Shown: positions 1-12,945, counted from the stretch's first letter. The stretch: DNA of 64,000 bases from Phallusia mammillata (GCA_003260075.1 QLIY01000463.1:54679-118678), one strand, 5' to 3'. Notes: generated by a model not told the origin, from the sequence alone. A program made the numbers and translations.

Positions 1-1188
1 AACGAAATGATTGGAAATGTAGTGTATCGGGTCATATTCTGGATTACAGGTGTATTGGCGTTGGGAGGAAACCTACTTGTATTTATTGCCACTGTCTACA
101 GCTTATACAATGCAAAACGAGCTCAGAATGTTTTTATCAACACCAATGTATTTATTTTAAACCTCAGTGTATCAGATTTTTTAATGGGAGTTTATTTGCT
201 TGCCGTTGTTATACAGGGAACTCGGTTTTCCGGTTCTTACTGTTTGTTTGATAAGGCATGGAGATCGAGCAGCTTGTGTTCAGGACTTGGAGCACTTGCC
301 GTTTTGTCATCACAGTCTTCAGCCCTAACTATGACGGCCATGACCACTTTTCGCCTCGTATCAATTTATAAACCCTTTTTGACTCAAAGTTTGGATGTTG
401 GTCCAATAATACTCACTGAATTGCTTTGTTGGATTTCAGCAATTATGCTGGCAACAGTTCCAGTGCTTAACGTCACTTCTGACTATTTCATATCTGACGT
501 TTGGTTTCCGAACAACTTTTTTGGTACTGACTTTGTTTCAAGAGAAAACATGTCACTGCTTGCAAAAAGAATATTTTATACAAAACCGAAAGGCTGGAGC
601 AATGTAAAACGAACAATAAGTAAAGCATTTCCACGACATTCGATCCAAGGAGAGTTTGGATATTATGGTAAAACAAGTGTCTGCATGCCACGCTTGTTTG
701 CTACAACCAGTGAGTTTGCTTGGGAATATTCAACATTTCTCATCACAATTGACTTCCTCATGTTCATTTATATGGTGGTTGCATATGTTGTGATCTACAA
801 GAAGTCAAATAAAATGAAAGGGTCTAAAAGCACCGACGTCAGTCCGAAAATGCAGAAGAGAATTACTCGGCTTATTTTGACCGACTTCTGTTGCTGGATT
901 CCAGTTTGTATTATGGGATATTTAAGCGTTGCAGGAATAAGGATGCCACCAGATGCCTATGTGTTGAGCGCTTGTCTGTTGCTTCCCATTAACAGCGCAC
1001 TTAACCCAATAATTTACTCGAAAGTGATCGAACAACGATTATTTATAGCCAAAAAGTGGCTGGGTGCACGAACTCGGTCAATGCGGTCATCAACAAATCA
1101 ATCATCTGTTTCAGCAGTCACGCACAGCACGCGGGGAACAGAAGCAAACAGCAACCGAGTAATAGAGATGTCCACTGCAACCACATGA
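1..1188 (+). CDS. Rhodopsin-class GPCR, LGR/GRL101-like, 3' exon (partial)
   Basis: The frame is open from base 1, so this is the last coding exon of a gene that begins left of the window; the first ATG at 7 is probably internal. It encodes a full seven-helix domain of about 395 residues. TM1 has GGNLLV, TM2 has NLSVSDFLMGVYL and TM7 ends in NPIIYS, a combination typical of leucine-rich-repeat receptors (relaxin/glycoprotein-hormone type) and the mollusc GRL101 receptor. Cysteines before TM3 (SSLCSG) and in loop 2 (TSVCMP) could form the usual disulfide. The DRY motif after TM3 is replaced by TFR, and extracellular loop 2 is unusually long (about residues 155-230). The tail is Ser/Thr-rich. 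LRR or LDLa exons would lie upstream, outside the window. The ligand is unknown. GPCR is certain; the subfamily is inference. Confidence 0.85.
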   Translation, partial: NEMIGNVVYRVIFWITGVLALGGNLLVFIATVYSLYNAKRAQNVFINTNVFILNLSVSDFLMGVYLLAVVIQGTRFSGSYCLFDKAWRSSSLCSGLGALAVLSSQSSALTMTAMTTFRLVSIYKPFLTQSLDVGPIILTELLCWISAIMLATVPVLNVTSDYFISDVWFPNNFFGTDFVSRENMSLLAKRIFYTKPKGWSNVKRTISKAFPRHSIQGEFGYYGKTSVCMPRLFATTSEFAWEYSTFLITIDFLMFIYMVVAYVVIYKKSNKMKGSKSTDVSPKMQKRITRLILTDFCCWIPVCIMGYLSVAGIRMPPDAYVLSACLLLPINSALNPIIYSKVIEQRLFIAKKWLGARTRSMRSSTNQSSVSAVTHSTRGTEANSNRVIEMSTATT

Positions 1189-1312
1189 CCACAAAAGTGC
1201 AAAATTCGAACGTATCTGATAGATATCATTTATTATTGAATTGGTTGTCAGTCATTGATAGTAGTGTGGCGACCGTTTTGCAAAGTTGCGGAATACTCTG
1301 CAACACCTTTTG

Positions 1313-1817
1313 CCACAACCGACGTCACGTCACAGCAACCCTCGCGTGTCCATCCCTTTTACGTTGAAGGGCAGTGCTTATGTGTTTGTGCGCCGTGACA
1401 GTCACCGACCTGCTCTGACCACGCCATACGATGGCCCGTTTCAGGTTCTTAAGTCGTCGGACAAAACATTTACTCTAGACATGGGTGGTCAGCCACAGAC
1501 AATGTCTATTGACCGATTGAAGCCTGCCCATGTCGACTTGACAGCACCTGTTCCAGTCGCTTTTCCTCCGGCCAGAGAACAACCGAGACGCAACGTTCAA
1601 CCCCCACAACGCTACCAAGCGTAATGCATACCCGCTTTTGGAGGGGGGTCATGTGGCGACCTCTATTGCATGTTTACATTTGTGTGTATCGAAGCGTGCG
1701 TTTTGCCTTTTTCTTGCTTTTTCCTTGCCGCCTTATAAGCGCAATTTTTCTTGTTGCGCGGTCTTCTATTATCACACTGCTGTTAAATAAAGCATCCGCT
1801 TTAGTAACATAGTAACA
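1313..1817 (+). mobile_element. Ty3/Gypsy retrotransposon remnant (Pol C-terminus plus 3' LTR)
   Basis: An open frame up to the stop at 1624 reads YVFVRRDSHRP, then PYDGPFQVL, then SIDRLKPAH, the usual C-terminal tail of a Gypsy-type Pol after integrase. The stop is followed by a purine-rich tract (GGAGGGGGGT, 1640-1649) and then TGTGGCGACC at 1652, a plausible LTR start. An AATAAA lies near 1786 and the LTR probably ends near 1809-1817. Nothing of reverse transcriptase or protease remains, so the copy is 5'-truncated and dead. It sits just 3' of the GPCR exon and could supply or disturb its 3' UTR. Family assignment is from motif memory only. Confidence 0.7.
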
Positions 1818-1999
1818 CCTTTTAAAATAATAAATATATAGTTAACGTTGTCATGTAAAATGCCACACATCATCACGTCGTTTCATTTGTCTGCTGTGAA
1901 TACGCTGACGGGTGTTTTAAATGACACACCGTGTTTTGTGTGGTTATGTTGGTACGCATTCCATATTCTATATCACATCAGAAAAAAGGTCTTTGTGTT

Positions 2000-4900
2000 G
2001 TGTTTGATTTAACTTCGAAAGGCGGGATTGCGTCTGTATTTGCGTTGTGATTATAAACAGTCGTCGAGCTTAAAATCAATGTGGCGTGATATGCACATTT
2101 CCCTATTTACGTTAGTCTTTTAGTTTGATTTAATGCGGTTAGTTTCGGATCTTGTTAACGTATGTCATGTTTACAAATACACGACAATCGTGACACTTAA
2201 AATATTACTAAAAAACAGAAAGTAAAATGATCATTAACATGTCGAAATATTCATCAGTTTTAGTTAAATTACGAATAATAGTAAGAAGACTAAAACACAT
2301 AATACGACCTCAGCCTTTACGAATATCCTTAGCTCGATTAGAGCTAAAAAAAGTACAAATTTGAAAAGTATCATAGGGCCCAACTGCCTAACGATGGCCA
2401 GGGCAAATAGGTCAAGTGAGTTGAATCAGCTGAGTATTGACTGCACAAAGTTACATAGGTGTTTGTGGGATTCGACTTCAAAGCAAAAACAAAAAGAATG
2501 AAAGAACTGAACGGCTGCGAAAACTATAGGTTCATTATACAGATTGCAATCAGTTGTAGTAGAACTGGAATAAAACTGCGAACGTCATGTTGCTTTAATA
2601 TGTAGACATTCCACAGCGCCATACATAGACAACTGAAAAATTATAAATTAAAGAAGGAAGTAAAAAACACACTTTTAGAAACCTTGGAACCCATATGTAC
2701 TGTTTGTCACGCTGCTACTGAGTGAACTTGTTTTTCGGCAAATTTGCCGTGTGTTAAGCATTTTGACCAAAACACACCTTGATTGTTCAGAAGAAAGCGT
2801 TGTATCGCAGATCATGTATTGACAAATAAATACTCAAATCAAATAAAAAGTGCATGAAGAAAAAGAGCTTCGAAAAAACATAAGACAAATTTAGATGCAA
2901 TCACAGCCAACTGGAAGTGTGAAATACAACCTTTGTTCTGCCCTAGTTTTAACTGGAAATGTGTAAAACATCGGTTTCTTGTTCGGTTGCATGTTCCTAA
3001 AAAGGGGAAATTTACATCTTTCTTCGCACAAAGTCACATAAAATCTTTGGGGATAAAGATTTTTGCATTCCAAAATCAGCACTTGAGTTCCACTTCGGCG
3101 ACGATGCCAAGATATTCGGGGCCTCAATGCACAGTTATGGTTTTCAGCGATTCTTAACAAACAAATCAATATTTAAAGCGATTGACTACGACAGTAAAAA
3201 ATCCAGTGTAACTCTTGCTAATTTGTTTTTTTTTCAACGATTCTAAAAATTCACAAGTGAATCGTAAAGCAAAAAAAGTCTAGTGTAACCAGGATTTATT
3301 TTTAAAGACTCTAAAAATCACAAAAAAGTGTTCGCATCTATTGAATTAGACAGTAACTGGACAATCCAGTGTTTTCAAACTTTGTGTTTTAGAGGATTTT
3401 TTATATTTTATGAAACCATGAGCTTTGTTTACTGATTTAAGATTCAATGTTCGCTGTTTTGTGTTGAATTAACCTTTTAGCAATCGTAGACAGGCTTCAC
3501 TACGAACTCGAGTGAAACAACAAGTCACAACTGCAAGCTAAAAACAATGTAGGCTTATTTACACTATAAATCTTTGCTGTTTTCTATCTGCCAACTCGTA
3601 AAAGTGCCTAAAAATAAGCCGTTAACTAATATCAGCCGTCCTCCACCGGGAGACGGGGTTGGTTTAAATATATCGAAGTATAAACCATTTGGCCACCCGA
3701 TTGCTTTCATTTTTTTAGTTTGTCGAAGAATTTTTACTTGGTGTTGATCAGAAAACTAAACAGACGAATAAGATCAAATCGTTTTCTGAAAAAAGTCAAA
3801 GTCACTCAAGCTCTCTACTAGCAAACCACGTATGATTTTGCGTAGACACAGGTAGCATATATATATATATATATGTATATAGGGCAAGAAATTTTTGAAT
3901 TTGAAAAAAAACAATAGTAACATTGATTTCGTATTTTTTAATGACTCGCGGCAAACACCCCAAAGCGAAACTCTAACACAGGGTAATATGGACAGAAACA
4001 AAGTTATGTATGTTTAGCTTACGTTCTATAGCAATCAAAACAACGGTGCGATTGTCTTTTGTCAAAAAATCTTTGTTTTCTTTATTGATTTAAGGGTGAA
4101 CAAACACAGGAAAACACCTATTCGCAAAACGAAAGACGATCAAGTAAAAAAAGTTTTATCCCCTGTTTTCTGTTTCGTGGAAAGCACTATTTGCAATGGC
4201 TTCTGGTAATAAATTCGAAGTAATCAGGATGATTAAAAAAAGCTTTCGTAATAAAGTTAGTGGCCGAAGTACTGGACAGAGCGACAGATTTTATAGACTC
4301 TTATGTGCAAAAAAAAATTAACTGCTGGTAAAAGCTAACCTAAGGGTTAATTCAAACAAGGTTGATGGGATTTTACAGCAAGGTATTTATGTTTTAAAAA
4401 ATTTGAAGCGCAGTTTTGCTTTCTACACAAACATTTAACGTTATTTTTTTAACTTATTTGCAATTTTTAATTCAAAAAGGTAAATCCACCAAGGTGTTGC
4501 GCATCGGTGAATTCCCCATAAAACATATTGTTTAACAAAATAAGCAACTCAGGATAATATTATAGACCAAAGCTAGCCTCGTAGGTCACAGTTTTCTATT
4601 GTAAATTTATGAATGACAATAGGATGGAAATTTACATCCCTTGCGTAAACACCGTTCGAAATTAACTACCAAAGGGGATTCCCCGCGTTTTATTTACGCA
4701 ATGATTGCTGTGTGGTGATTTTATTTCATTCTCAGTTTGGGTAACCAAGTTTCATCGGAGAAAAATTGTTTGCATTTCTCATAACTGGATTTTGCACAGG
4801 TGGATACCGGTACCCTAAAATACGAAATGCGTTCACAAAATACGCTCAAAGGAATAGGACTCAACTGTACGCAACATTAAAGATGGTTTAATATTCACGG

Positions 4901-5160
4901 TATATTGGCATAAAAATAGCGTTATTCCACATGGACCGTATAAATAGACGAACGGAAGATGAAAAAATAAAAGCAAAGTGTTCACAAAGAAAGACTCTGA
5001 TATACACCGCAGATAGAAGTTTCCTATAGGTTTTCCCCGGCCTGGAGAAAATGTTACAAAGCATTTAAGCTGAAATCTATACGTCCCAGTAACAAACTTC
5101 TCGCGGATCGGTGGTTGCCGACCACTGTTCCATACCATGTCAGAAGTGTATGTTTTGTTT
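2000..5160. repeat. Tandem duplication, copy A (about 3.16 kb)
   Basis: Aligned by eye with 5160-8512. Shared landmarks are GGCGGGA at 2021 and 5180, GCGTGATATGCACATTT near 2085 and 5248, and TTTTCCCCGG near 5031 and 8499. Identity looks moderate over most of the unit, but 4473-4816 is clearly better conserved than the rest. Both copies have overlapping small open frames on both strands (for example 2891-3169 minus and 5838-6107 minus) with no recognisable domain. A short TA repeat lies at 3858-3880. No gene is called here. Confidence 0.75.
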
Positions 5161-8100
5161 GTCTGACTTAATTTTAAAAGGCGGGACCACACCTGTAATT
5201 AAGTTGTAGTTGCAAACAGTTGTCGAGTTTCCCGTTGTAGCGTGATATGCACATTTTTCTATTGATGTAAGTTTTTTAGTTTGAATCCGGTTTAAAGGTG
5301 TCAATCTTAGATATACATATAAACCTTAAAACTAAAAGAAAATCTTATAAAAGGGAGGATGTAAAATAATAATTAACCTTTCTAAACATTCAGAGTTAGT
5401 TAAATCACCAATAACACCAAGAAGACTGCAACGCATAAGGAGACCTAGGCACATACGAATATACTTAGATGGGGCGCCGGCTATTATCACAGCCCGTAAT
5501 TGAACCCAAGTACACTATTAAAAGTATCATAGGACTCGACTTAATAACGGTTTAATAAGACACTCAGTGTCCTTACATAGACAACCGAAAAAAATGAAAT
5601 AAGAAACACACTTTCAAAAACCGTGGAACCTATGTGTACTTTTTGTATTGCTATTACATGGTGAACTTGTTTATCGACAAATTGACCATGGTTAAGGATT
5701 ATGACCAAAACACACCTTGATTGTTTAAAAGAAAGCATTGTATTGTATATCATGTATTGACAAAGAGATACTCAATAAAAATAAATCAATAAAATAAGCT
5801 GTAAGATAAATAAGCTTCGAAAAAACATGACGCAGCATTAGATACAACCACAGCCGATTGGCAGTCTAAAATGCAACCTTTTGTTGTTTCTAGTTTTAAC
5901 GGGAAAGCTGTAAAATATCGGCTTCTTGTTAGGTTGCATGTTCCTACAAAGAGGAAATTTACATCTGGTTTCGCACAAAGCCACAGGAAATCTCCAAGGA
6001 GAAAGATTTCTGCAAACCAATATCCGCTCCTGAATTCCACTTCGACGTCGATGCCGAGATGATTGGGACCTCAGAGTACAACTGTGTCCATCCACGATTC
6101 TTAACACATAAATAGTTGGTTAAAGTCATTTAGTTCGACAGTAAAAAAATAAACTGTAACTACAAGTTTATCTTTTTTTACAAAGATTCTAAAAATTCAC
6201 AAATATTTTGTTGAAACCTTTAAATAAGACCAGGGGCGTGCAACATACGTCCCGCGACAGCTATACATGTGGCCCGCGCTGACTTTGTCAAGTAGTCGAT
6301 TGTTTTGAATCGTAAGAAGTTGTTGTTTTCACTGCATCATTGGCAGTTTCGACATTGTACTACAAGGTAAAGTTTACGTAAAGCTCTACACAGAAAATTG
6401 GTTTACAATTTTGCCTTCGCGGACCCCTGAAACCAGCCCACGGAACCCTGCTGTGGCGCGAACCGTATAGGTTGCAAACCACTGCAACAAATGTTTGTTT
6501 ATCAAAATACATGTGTCAGTTTATTGATCGACCCTCAGCATCATAAAAGGTAAATTGTGACCCATTGCGATAAACAGTTGCACGCCCCTGAATACGAAAA
6601 TCATATGTAGTATTAATCTTTTGAATTTGACGACATTTTCTATGCAGTGAGCTCTGTACTGATTTAGCATTCAATGTTGACTGTTTTGTGTTTTTTCGAT
6701 TTGTGTTGAAACCTACTTTTGAGCAAGCGGCGACAGACTCTTCGAGAATTGCTCGTCGTCACGGTCACTGCGAGCTCGAGTAAAAAAACAAATCACCAAG
6801 ACGATCTACAAACAAATAAGGCTGATCTAAATACTCTTACTGTTTTTTTCAAGCTGCGAAGTGTTTAATAAGATCGTCAAGCATGATCATTTCACCGGAG
6901 GCGCCGCTTGGGTGTCAATTGTAACTTATTTTTAAGGCGTACGTTTATGTACTTAATTGTAATTTATTTGAAATGGACGCTGATTACTGTCATTTTGCTC
7001 TACTTCGTCGAATTACTAAAAGTAACTAACTTACAAGTTCAAAGTCATCAGTCGCTGAAAATTATTCGTACAGTCGTCTGAAATTAATATGTCTTTACTT
7101 GGTGAATATACGACAAAAGTTGCTAAACAAAAATTAATGTTTTCAAATAAACCGGATCAGTACAAGCCATTTGGTCATGAAATTGTCTTACATTTGCAAA
7201 GGCATATATAGCACAACGTCCAGACTCGTTTATAAAGCAACACTTACCAGAAGAATCAAACCGGTTGCTTTCATATTTTTAGTTTGTCGAACAGTTTGGT
7301 AGTTGGTCTTCAGAAAACAGAATAAGTTTCTAAAAAAGTCACTCGTTCTCTACTAGCAAACCACGTATAATTTTGCGTAGATACAGGTCGCATATATAGG
7401 GCAAGATGCAAAAATTTTGAATTTGGAAAACCCGATAGTAACATCGATTTCGTATCTTTTAATGACTCGAGGCAAACTCCCCAAAGCAAAACTCAAACAC
7501 AGTGTAATACGGATGGAAACAAGTTCTGTTTGTTGAGCATACGTTCTATAGCAATAAAAATACGGTCATAAAACTATTTGATTGTCTTTTGTAAAAAAAC
7601 GTTGTTTTCCTAATAATTGTAAGGGCGACAGAACAAACATGGAAAACACCTATTCCAAAAACGAAAGGCGATCAGGTAAAAATAAATCTTCTGGAATAAA
7701 TTCAACATAATCAGGATGATTAAAAAAAGCTTTTGTAATGAAGTTAGTGTTCAAAGTGACAAACTTTATAGCTATCTGTGCTGAAAAAATGAAATTAACC
7801 TAAGGGTTAAGTCAAAGAAGGTTGATGGGATTTTACACCAAGGTATTTATGTTTTATAATTTCGAAGCGCAGTTTTGCTTTCTAAATAAACATTTAACGT
7901 TTCTTTTTTAAATAAGTATTTTGAATTTTGGATCCAAAAAGGTAAATCCACCAAGGTGTTGCGCTTTCGGTGAAGTCCCCATAAAACACATTGTTTAAAA
8001 AAATAAGCAACTCAGGATAATATTATTGACCAAAGCTAGACTCGTAGGTCACAGATTTCTATTGTAAATTTATGAATGACAATAGGATGGAAAGTCACAT

Positions 8101-8512
8101 CCCTTGCGTAAACACCGTTCGAAATTGACTACCAAAGGGGATTCCCCGCGTTTTATTTACGCAATGATTGCTGTGTGGTAATTTTATTTCATTCTCAGTT
8201 TGGGGAACCAAATTTCATCGAAGAAAAATTGTCTTCCCTTCTCATAACTGGATTTTGCTCAGGTGGATACCGGTACCCTGAAAGACGTATTTCGTTTACA
8301 AATAACACTCAAGGGAAAAACTATTCGCAACCTTACAAATGGTTTGATACTCACGGTACATTGACATAAAAATAGCGTTATCACATGGACAATATAAATA
8401 GACGAACGGAAAAAAATAAGCAGAAAATCAGGTATTTTCAAGCAAGGTGTTCACAAAGAAAGTCTCTGATAAGCACCGCAGACAGAAGTTTTCCATAAGT
8501 TTTCCCCGGTCT
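5160..8512. repeat. Tandem duplication, copy B (about 3.35 kb)
   Basis: Second copy of the 2000-5160 unit in the same orientation. It is longer mainly because a 360-bp inverted-repeat element (6231-6590) sits in it and is absent from copy A. Similarity to copy A ends about 8510. The best-conserved stretch is 7935-8279, matching 4473-4816. No convincing coding gene was found. Confidence 0.75.
6231..6590. mobile_element. hAT-like MITE with 14-bp terminal inverted repeats
   Basis: The element starts with CAGGGGCGTGCAAC and ends with the exact reverse complement GTTGCACGCCCCTG. Flanking 8-mers AATAAGAC and AATACGAA agree at 6 of 8 places, compatible with a decayed 8-bp target duplication. It is 360 bp with no open frame. 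It is missing from the paralogous copy A, so it inserted after the duplication or was lost there. Confidence 0.75.
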
Positions 8513-9733
8513 AAAGTATTTTAAATAAAATTCGTACCTGTTACTTTTTGGTATTTCACACTTGGTCAAGGGGCGATATTTATACGTATCCTACAAATTG
8601 AAATGTCTTTTTGATGAATTAGGTTCACTTTTTTACGACTAATTTAAGTGTTTGCGATAAGCTTTTATATAACCAAAGATAATTAACGCCGTGCTTATAA
8701 AGTTGAATGAAATCCTACAATTAAAAATTTTATATATTGCTATAATATCTAAATTTTATCTTCTAAAAAAGGCTTTTTCATACTACCATAGAACTGTAAG
8801 CAGTGTTGTATTAAACTGTAATAAACGGTTACAAAGTACAAAAAATATTTAAATGCCGTTTTTGTGTTCCAGAGCAGAATTTGTTGAGTAAATCTGCATA
8901 ACAGACAATACGATGAGCTCATGTACTCACATGCTCTCATTTTTAAAACAACTTTAAGCTCTTATGTAAACTATATCAAGTGGGTGATTTCAGTTCATAC
9001 AAGTTGCCCTAGGGTACAACAAAGCTAAACAGGAAAGCTTAACATCATCTTGTTAAAGTTTGAAACGGTTTTTGTTGAAGTATTTATTGCGGCAGTTAAA
9101 AGGAAAGTTGCACTACGAAGCTGAGGAAGCGCATTGTTTTCATATCGAAAGTGTGCTGCTTGCCGTATGTGTCACAACTGCCGCGCAAACACCCGTACCA
9201 GTGCTCAAACAGAGAAATGAATGTAACTTGCTATACAAGTCTTTTTGTTCTGAGACTGGCGTCGCGCAAAAGTAGAACACGAGGCAGAAGCGGAAACGCA
9301 GCTCTTGTCGAATGGTGGTAAACGTCTTTGGAGATTACTATTGGTTTAGTCTTTAAAAGAAAAATATGCATCTATGTTTGTTGATGTTCTCTCAAAATAA
9401 TATAATGTATATTTAAAGAAAGTGACAACAGGATAGAATGTGATTTTATGCATTGTTTCGAAAGCTTGTGAATTTTTGCCGAATGCTTGTGAATTGACAC
9501 AGTGTGTGAATTTTTAAAAGTGAAAAATGGTTGTTATATACCTAATACTGCTCACATATCCATATATACAGCTGATGTAACAGTAAATTACTAAATATAA
9601 GTCATGCAAATTTTCCTTCGGAATGCAAAATGATTTTTTGTACTTTTTACGACAAATTTTTTCATTTTTTTTTCAGTTCAGCAAAATTTGCAGAAAAAAA
9701 GCAGTCTAGTCGAAGGAAGCATATATAACTAAC
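8513..9733. other. Intergenic, no gene seen
   Basis: AT-rich sequence between the tandem duplication and the first sulfotransferase-family gene. Short open frames (for example 9060-9275 plus) use non-ATG starts and show no domain. The upstream region of the gene at 9734 has T-rich stretches but no promoter motif that could be called. Confidence 0.5.
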
Positions 9734-11748
9734 ATGAAGATTATTGTTGCTAGTTATCCAAAAACTGGGACAAAAACCCTAAATGCAGCCTTAACCATCC
9801 TTGGCTTCAGAGTTTATGATTATTTGGAGAACACTTATTGCCATAGCCGGGAATGGCTCAAGATTTTAAACACTGGGGATAGAAAGGAGACCATTGAACT
9901 GTTCAGGCAAATGTACAAAGATGTAGATGTTGTATTAGATATGCCAGCCTACTATTTTTGGAAGGAAATTCATGAAGCCTTTCCGGAAGCCAAAGTAGGT
10001 CTGCATTGTATTCATTGTATTGTGTAATATTACAAACAAACAATTTGTATTCCAATTAGAGTTATAAGTCGGGACGAGCTTTTCTTGTCGGGTTCACATT
10101 GGGGTTTCAATAAAATGGGCTTGATTTGGGCCTGATTCAGGTCATTATTTGTCCCATTTAAATTCGGTACATTATTAGTGCCGTTTGTTGTTTGTTTTGT
10201 ATTTCGGGTTCGGGTCGGGTTTCGGGCCTGTACTTTGAGTTTGGACTAGGTTCCGGCATCAATTTCCAACGACCTTTCAGCGTAATGGCGATATGTTTGC
10301 TCGTATACACTACTCTGTTGTTCACCATTCTGTTTTGATGATAGATTTTATTGACTCTCCGTGACGAAGACGCTTATTATCGCAGCGCCCAGAAGCAAGT
10401 GGATGAACTCAATAAAGATTGGAAATATAGGCTGGAGAAAACGGTAACACCGACTGGACGAACCATCAGCTCCGTGATAATAAATACATGTAAGCTAGGA
10501 ACAACGTATTTTATACAAGACGTAATATAAGATTTAATACCATCCAGGCGTTTAAATCGGACATAAACAGTAGATTAAGATAAAGAAAATTTGTCCTTCA
10601 GGTCAAAAGGTATTATGATCCCGAGCAAGTTCTCTGTGTAGTACAAGATTCAAAAACCTTAACCGAAATTTAGGTAAAATGTTAAGTAGTCCCGAAACCC
10701 AAATTTGGCCCGAAAGTTAGACGTATACGTTTCTATAGAAAAGAAAAGTGAAAAAGTATATAGAAAAGTGAAATTACGATACAAATGAGACCTAGTGAGA
10801 AGTCAGATCCGAATAACGCCAATTATATCACCCCGACCCTAAGATCAACTTACAAATCCATTTCGTTGCAAACTTTGTCTTGATTAAATGGTCTTCATGC
10901 TTTTCGTTGTATTTTACCTTATGTCCAGTTTTCAACAATCGTTTTATTATGGTTAAAGTGCATGTTTTTTAAACAGTGCCTGTTCTCTTTGGATACAAAC
11001 CAACTTTCAACTGGAGTCGGTACTTTCCAAACGAAACTATGCTAAAGATACGATTCCGACAACACAATTCAAGTGTACTTGAAGTAAGCAAAATGGTTTC
11101 ATTTTTGTTCTAAAACAAATTGTATAATCCAACTGCAAACAATGTTCCTTCAAATTGACTGTTCATACTGATATAACTATCTAACGGCACTCCAGTTTGT
11201 TGGGACTTACTGGCCACAACTAGGCATAAACTGCAGTGGAACTACTGTATTGTCACTATGTCAGAGTAAGATGTTAGTTCAAAGCCCCACGAACATCCAA
11301 CTAAAATTTCAAAAACAGGCAAAAGTTATTCAACGTGCATAATGGTTGACTGGTGCTACATTTTTATTAGCCAAACATATTTAGAATTCATTGTTTTTTT
11401 ACTATATTTTAAACAAAGTTTTATATATTTCTAATTATACAAACAAAGTTTTCTAAGTTATAATTAATCAAGTCAGGCTCCATTTCGAAATATTACAAAT
11501 TTTTTCAGCTTGCCCCTCCGGAAAAGCTACTAGTATTTAACCTGAAAGACGGCTGGTCGCCTTTGTGTGAGTTTTTGGGCTTGGAAGTACCTGACGTAGA
11601 ATTTCCTCATAAAAATAAAAACGGAAACTTGGTCACAGAACTGAGCAAAGAAAATAAAATTATGATGCAAATGAATAGAGAATTAAAAGTTGTTACGTTC
11701 TGTTTCATAGCAATTTTGTCTGTTTTCACATGTATTATGTCACTATGA
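9734..11748 (+). CDS. Sulfotransferase-family protein (Sulfotransfer_4 type), copy 1
   Basis: Four exons join in frame: 9734-9994, 10345-10489, 10977-11083 and 11509-11748, about 250 residues. The start MKIIVASYPKTGTKTLN carries the P-loop-like 5'-phosphosulfate-binding motif (PKTGTK). Exon 2 has LTLRDEDAYYRSAQ, the conserved RD-x-x-x-YYRS region. Exon 4 has APPEKLLVF, DGWSPLCEFL, then VPDVEFPHKN. A hydrophobic segment closes the protein (CFIAILSVFTCIMSL), so it is probably tail-anchored in a membrane. The family resembles PAPS-dependent sulfotransferases and is widespread but uncharacterised; the substrate is unknown. All introns are GT-AG and their positions match the paralogue at 14957 exactly. 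ATG 9734 is the first in frame. Confidence 0.82.
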
Positions 11749-12459
11749 TCAATGATAAATTTCTGTTGTTTTTATAACAACTCCTTACTAACACGGTCTA
11801 ACAATGTGTATATCTGTCATGTGAGTATTTTGTTTGTTATAAGAATCTTGTGAAAATGTTTACGGTTGTAAAATGTTTTCCACAGATTAAGCTTAATAAA
11901 TCCGGTAAATTACACTGCATAAAATCATCATTTGTTCATCCTGTTGCATCACTATAGTTCAATATGGTTCCTAACCAGTGGTCCATGATGACGTGGTCCA
12001 CAAGACGTTCACTGAATGTGGTTATAAACTAAAGAAGATTGTATGTTAATACAGAAAGACGGTCAAATAATTCTGTTTCAAGCCAAAAATGCTTGTGGCG
12101 TATGCTTACATCAATCTCATTAAAAAAGGAATAGTCTATGATATTAAGTTTACTGGGCCGGTGGTCCATGGCCTGAAACGAGTTGAGGACCACTAATTTA
12201 GTTAAATGAAAACATTGTAAATACATATACGTGCTGCAAAAATATTCTTTTTTGACTGCCTCCCTTTACCTGTACAATGTAGCATAGGCGTAGGCTGATT
12301 TCTGCGTAGTGTTTGTTTTGACTTGTAAGCTACGTCAATTCCACTTCACGCGTACTAACTGTCAAAACATTTCTAAAAGAAGTACGACACTTGTGATACT
12401 CGTAGATCCTACAAACCCAAGCTTAACCAGTTGCCTAAATGGATGCTGGTCAATGGTCA

Positions 12460-12945
12460 TAGATTCCAATATCGGGACCTCGGTTTTGCTAAATGCTGCC
12501 AGTGTTGCTACTGCTGTAATAAACCCCACTTACACGGCTTTTTCCAATCTTGGCTATAGAGTTTATGGTTATTTATAAAGCAGTGTGGTCGGCAACCACC
12601 GGGCCGCGGACCGTTCGTTACCGGCCCATATACTTTTTTTAGGTGAAATGCTTTAAAATATTTTGCATGTGCATCCCGGGAATTATAAAATAATTCATGC
12701 TCTTTTATTGCTAAAAAATATTTTGAAGGCCGGTTCGCAAGCAATTTCAATTTCAAAACGGTCAATAGTGCAAATCTGGTTGCCGACCTTGAGTTAGAAC
12801 ACGCCTATTATCATAACCACGAATTCTTGTGATGCTAAAAAGTGGAGAAAAACAGTCAAGGACATTGTCCGTGAAATGTTTTAAGATGTTGATGTTGTAC
12901 TAGAACAGTTTGATACGTTTAGGAAAGAATTCACAAAACGTTTTG
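12460..12945 (+). pseudogene. Sulfotransferase-family pseudogene (exon 1 relic)
   Basis: Sequence similar to exon 1 of the genes at 9734 and 14957, for example CTTGGCTATAGAGTTTATGG at 12549-12568, then AACACGCCTATTATCATAAC after an insertion, then GATGTTGATGTTGTACTAGA near 12887. The relic is broken by a MITE (12581 to about 12792), small indels and an in-frame stop in the segment that reads MFRKMY-KD in the intact copy. I saw no relics of exons 2-4 downstream. It lies between the two intact genes, so the family once had at least three tandem members. Confidence 0.75.
12581..12792. mobile_element. hAT-like MITE inside the pseudogene
   Basis: The left end CAGTGTGGTCGGCAACCA is mirrored by TGGTTGCCGACC near the right end (12777-12788). 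The interior is rich in CCGCGGACC-type sequence seen in hAT nonautonomous elements. No clear 8-bp target duplication is left. It splits the sulfotransferase pseudogene in the middle of an exon 1 codon run. Confidence 0.6.

Noticed and set aside
1265-1274. TGTGGCGACC repeated at 1652, possible two-LTR element
   Set aside because: Only ten bases match and the sequence after them differs, so a 5' LTR at 1265 is not supported.
2891-3169. Conserved minus-strand small frame (also at 5838-6107)
   Set aside because: Both copies also have open frames on the other strand, no domain, and other frames of the duplication are not kept; better explained by recent duplication than by coding.
12309-12578. 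Open frame of 89 codons
   Set aside because: It runs out of frame through a sulfotransferase pseudogene into a MITE; no independent support.
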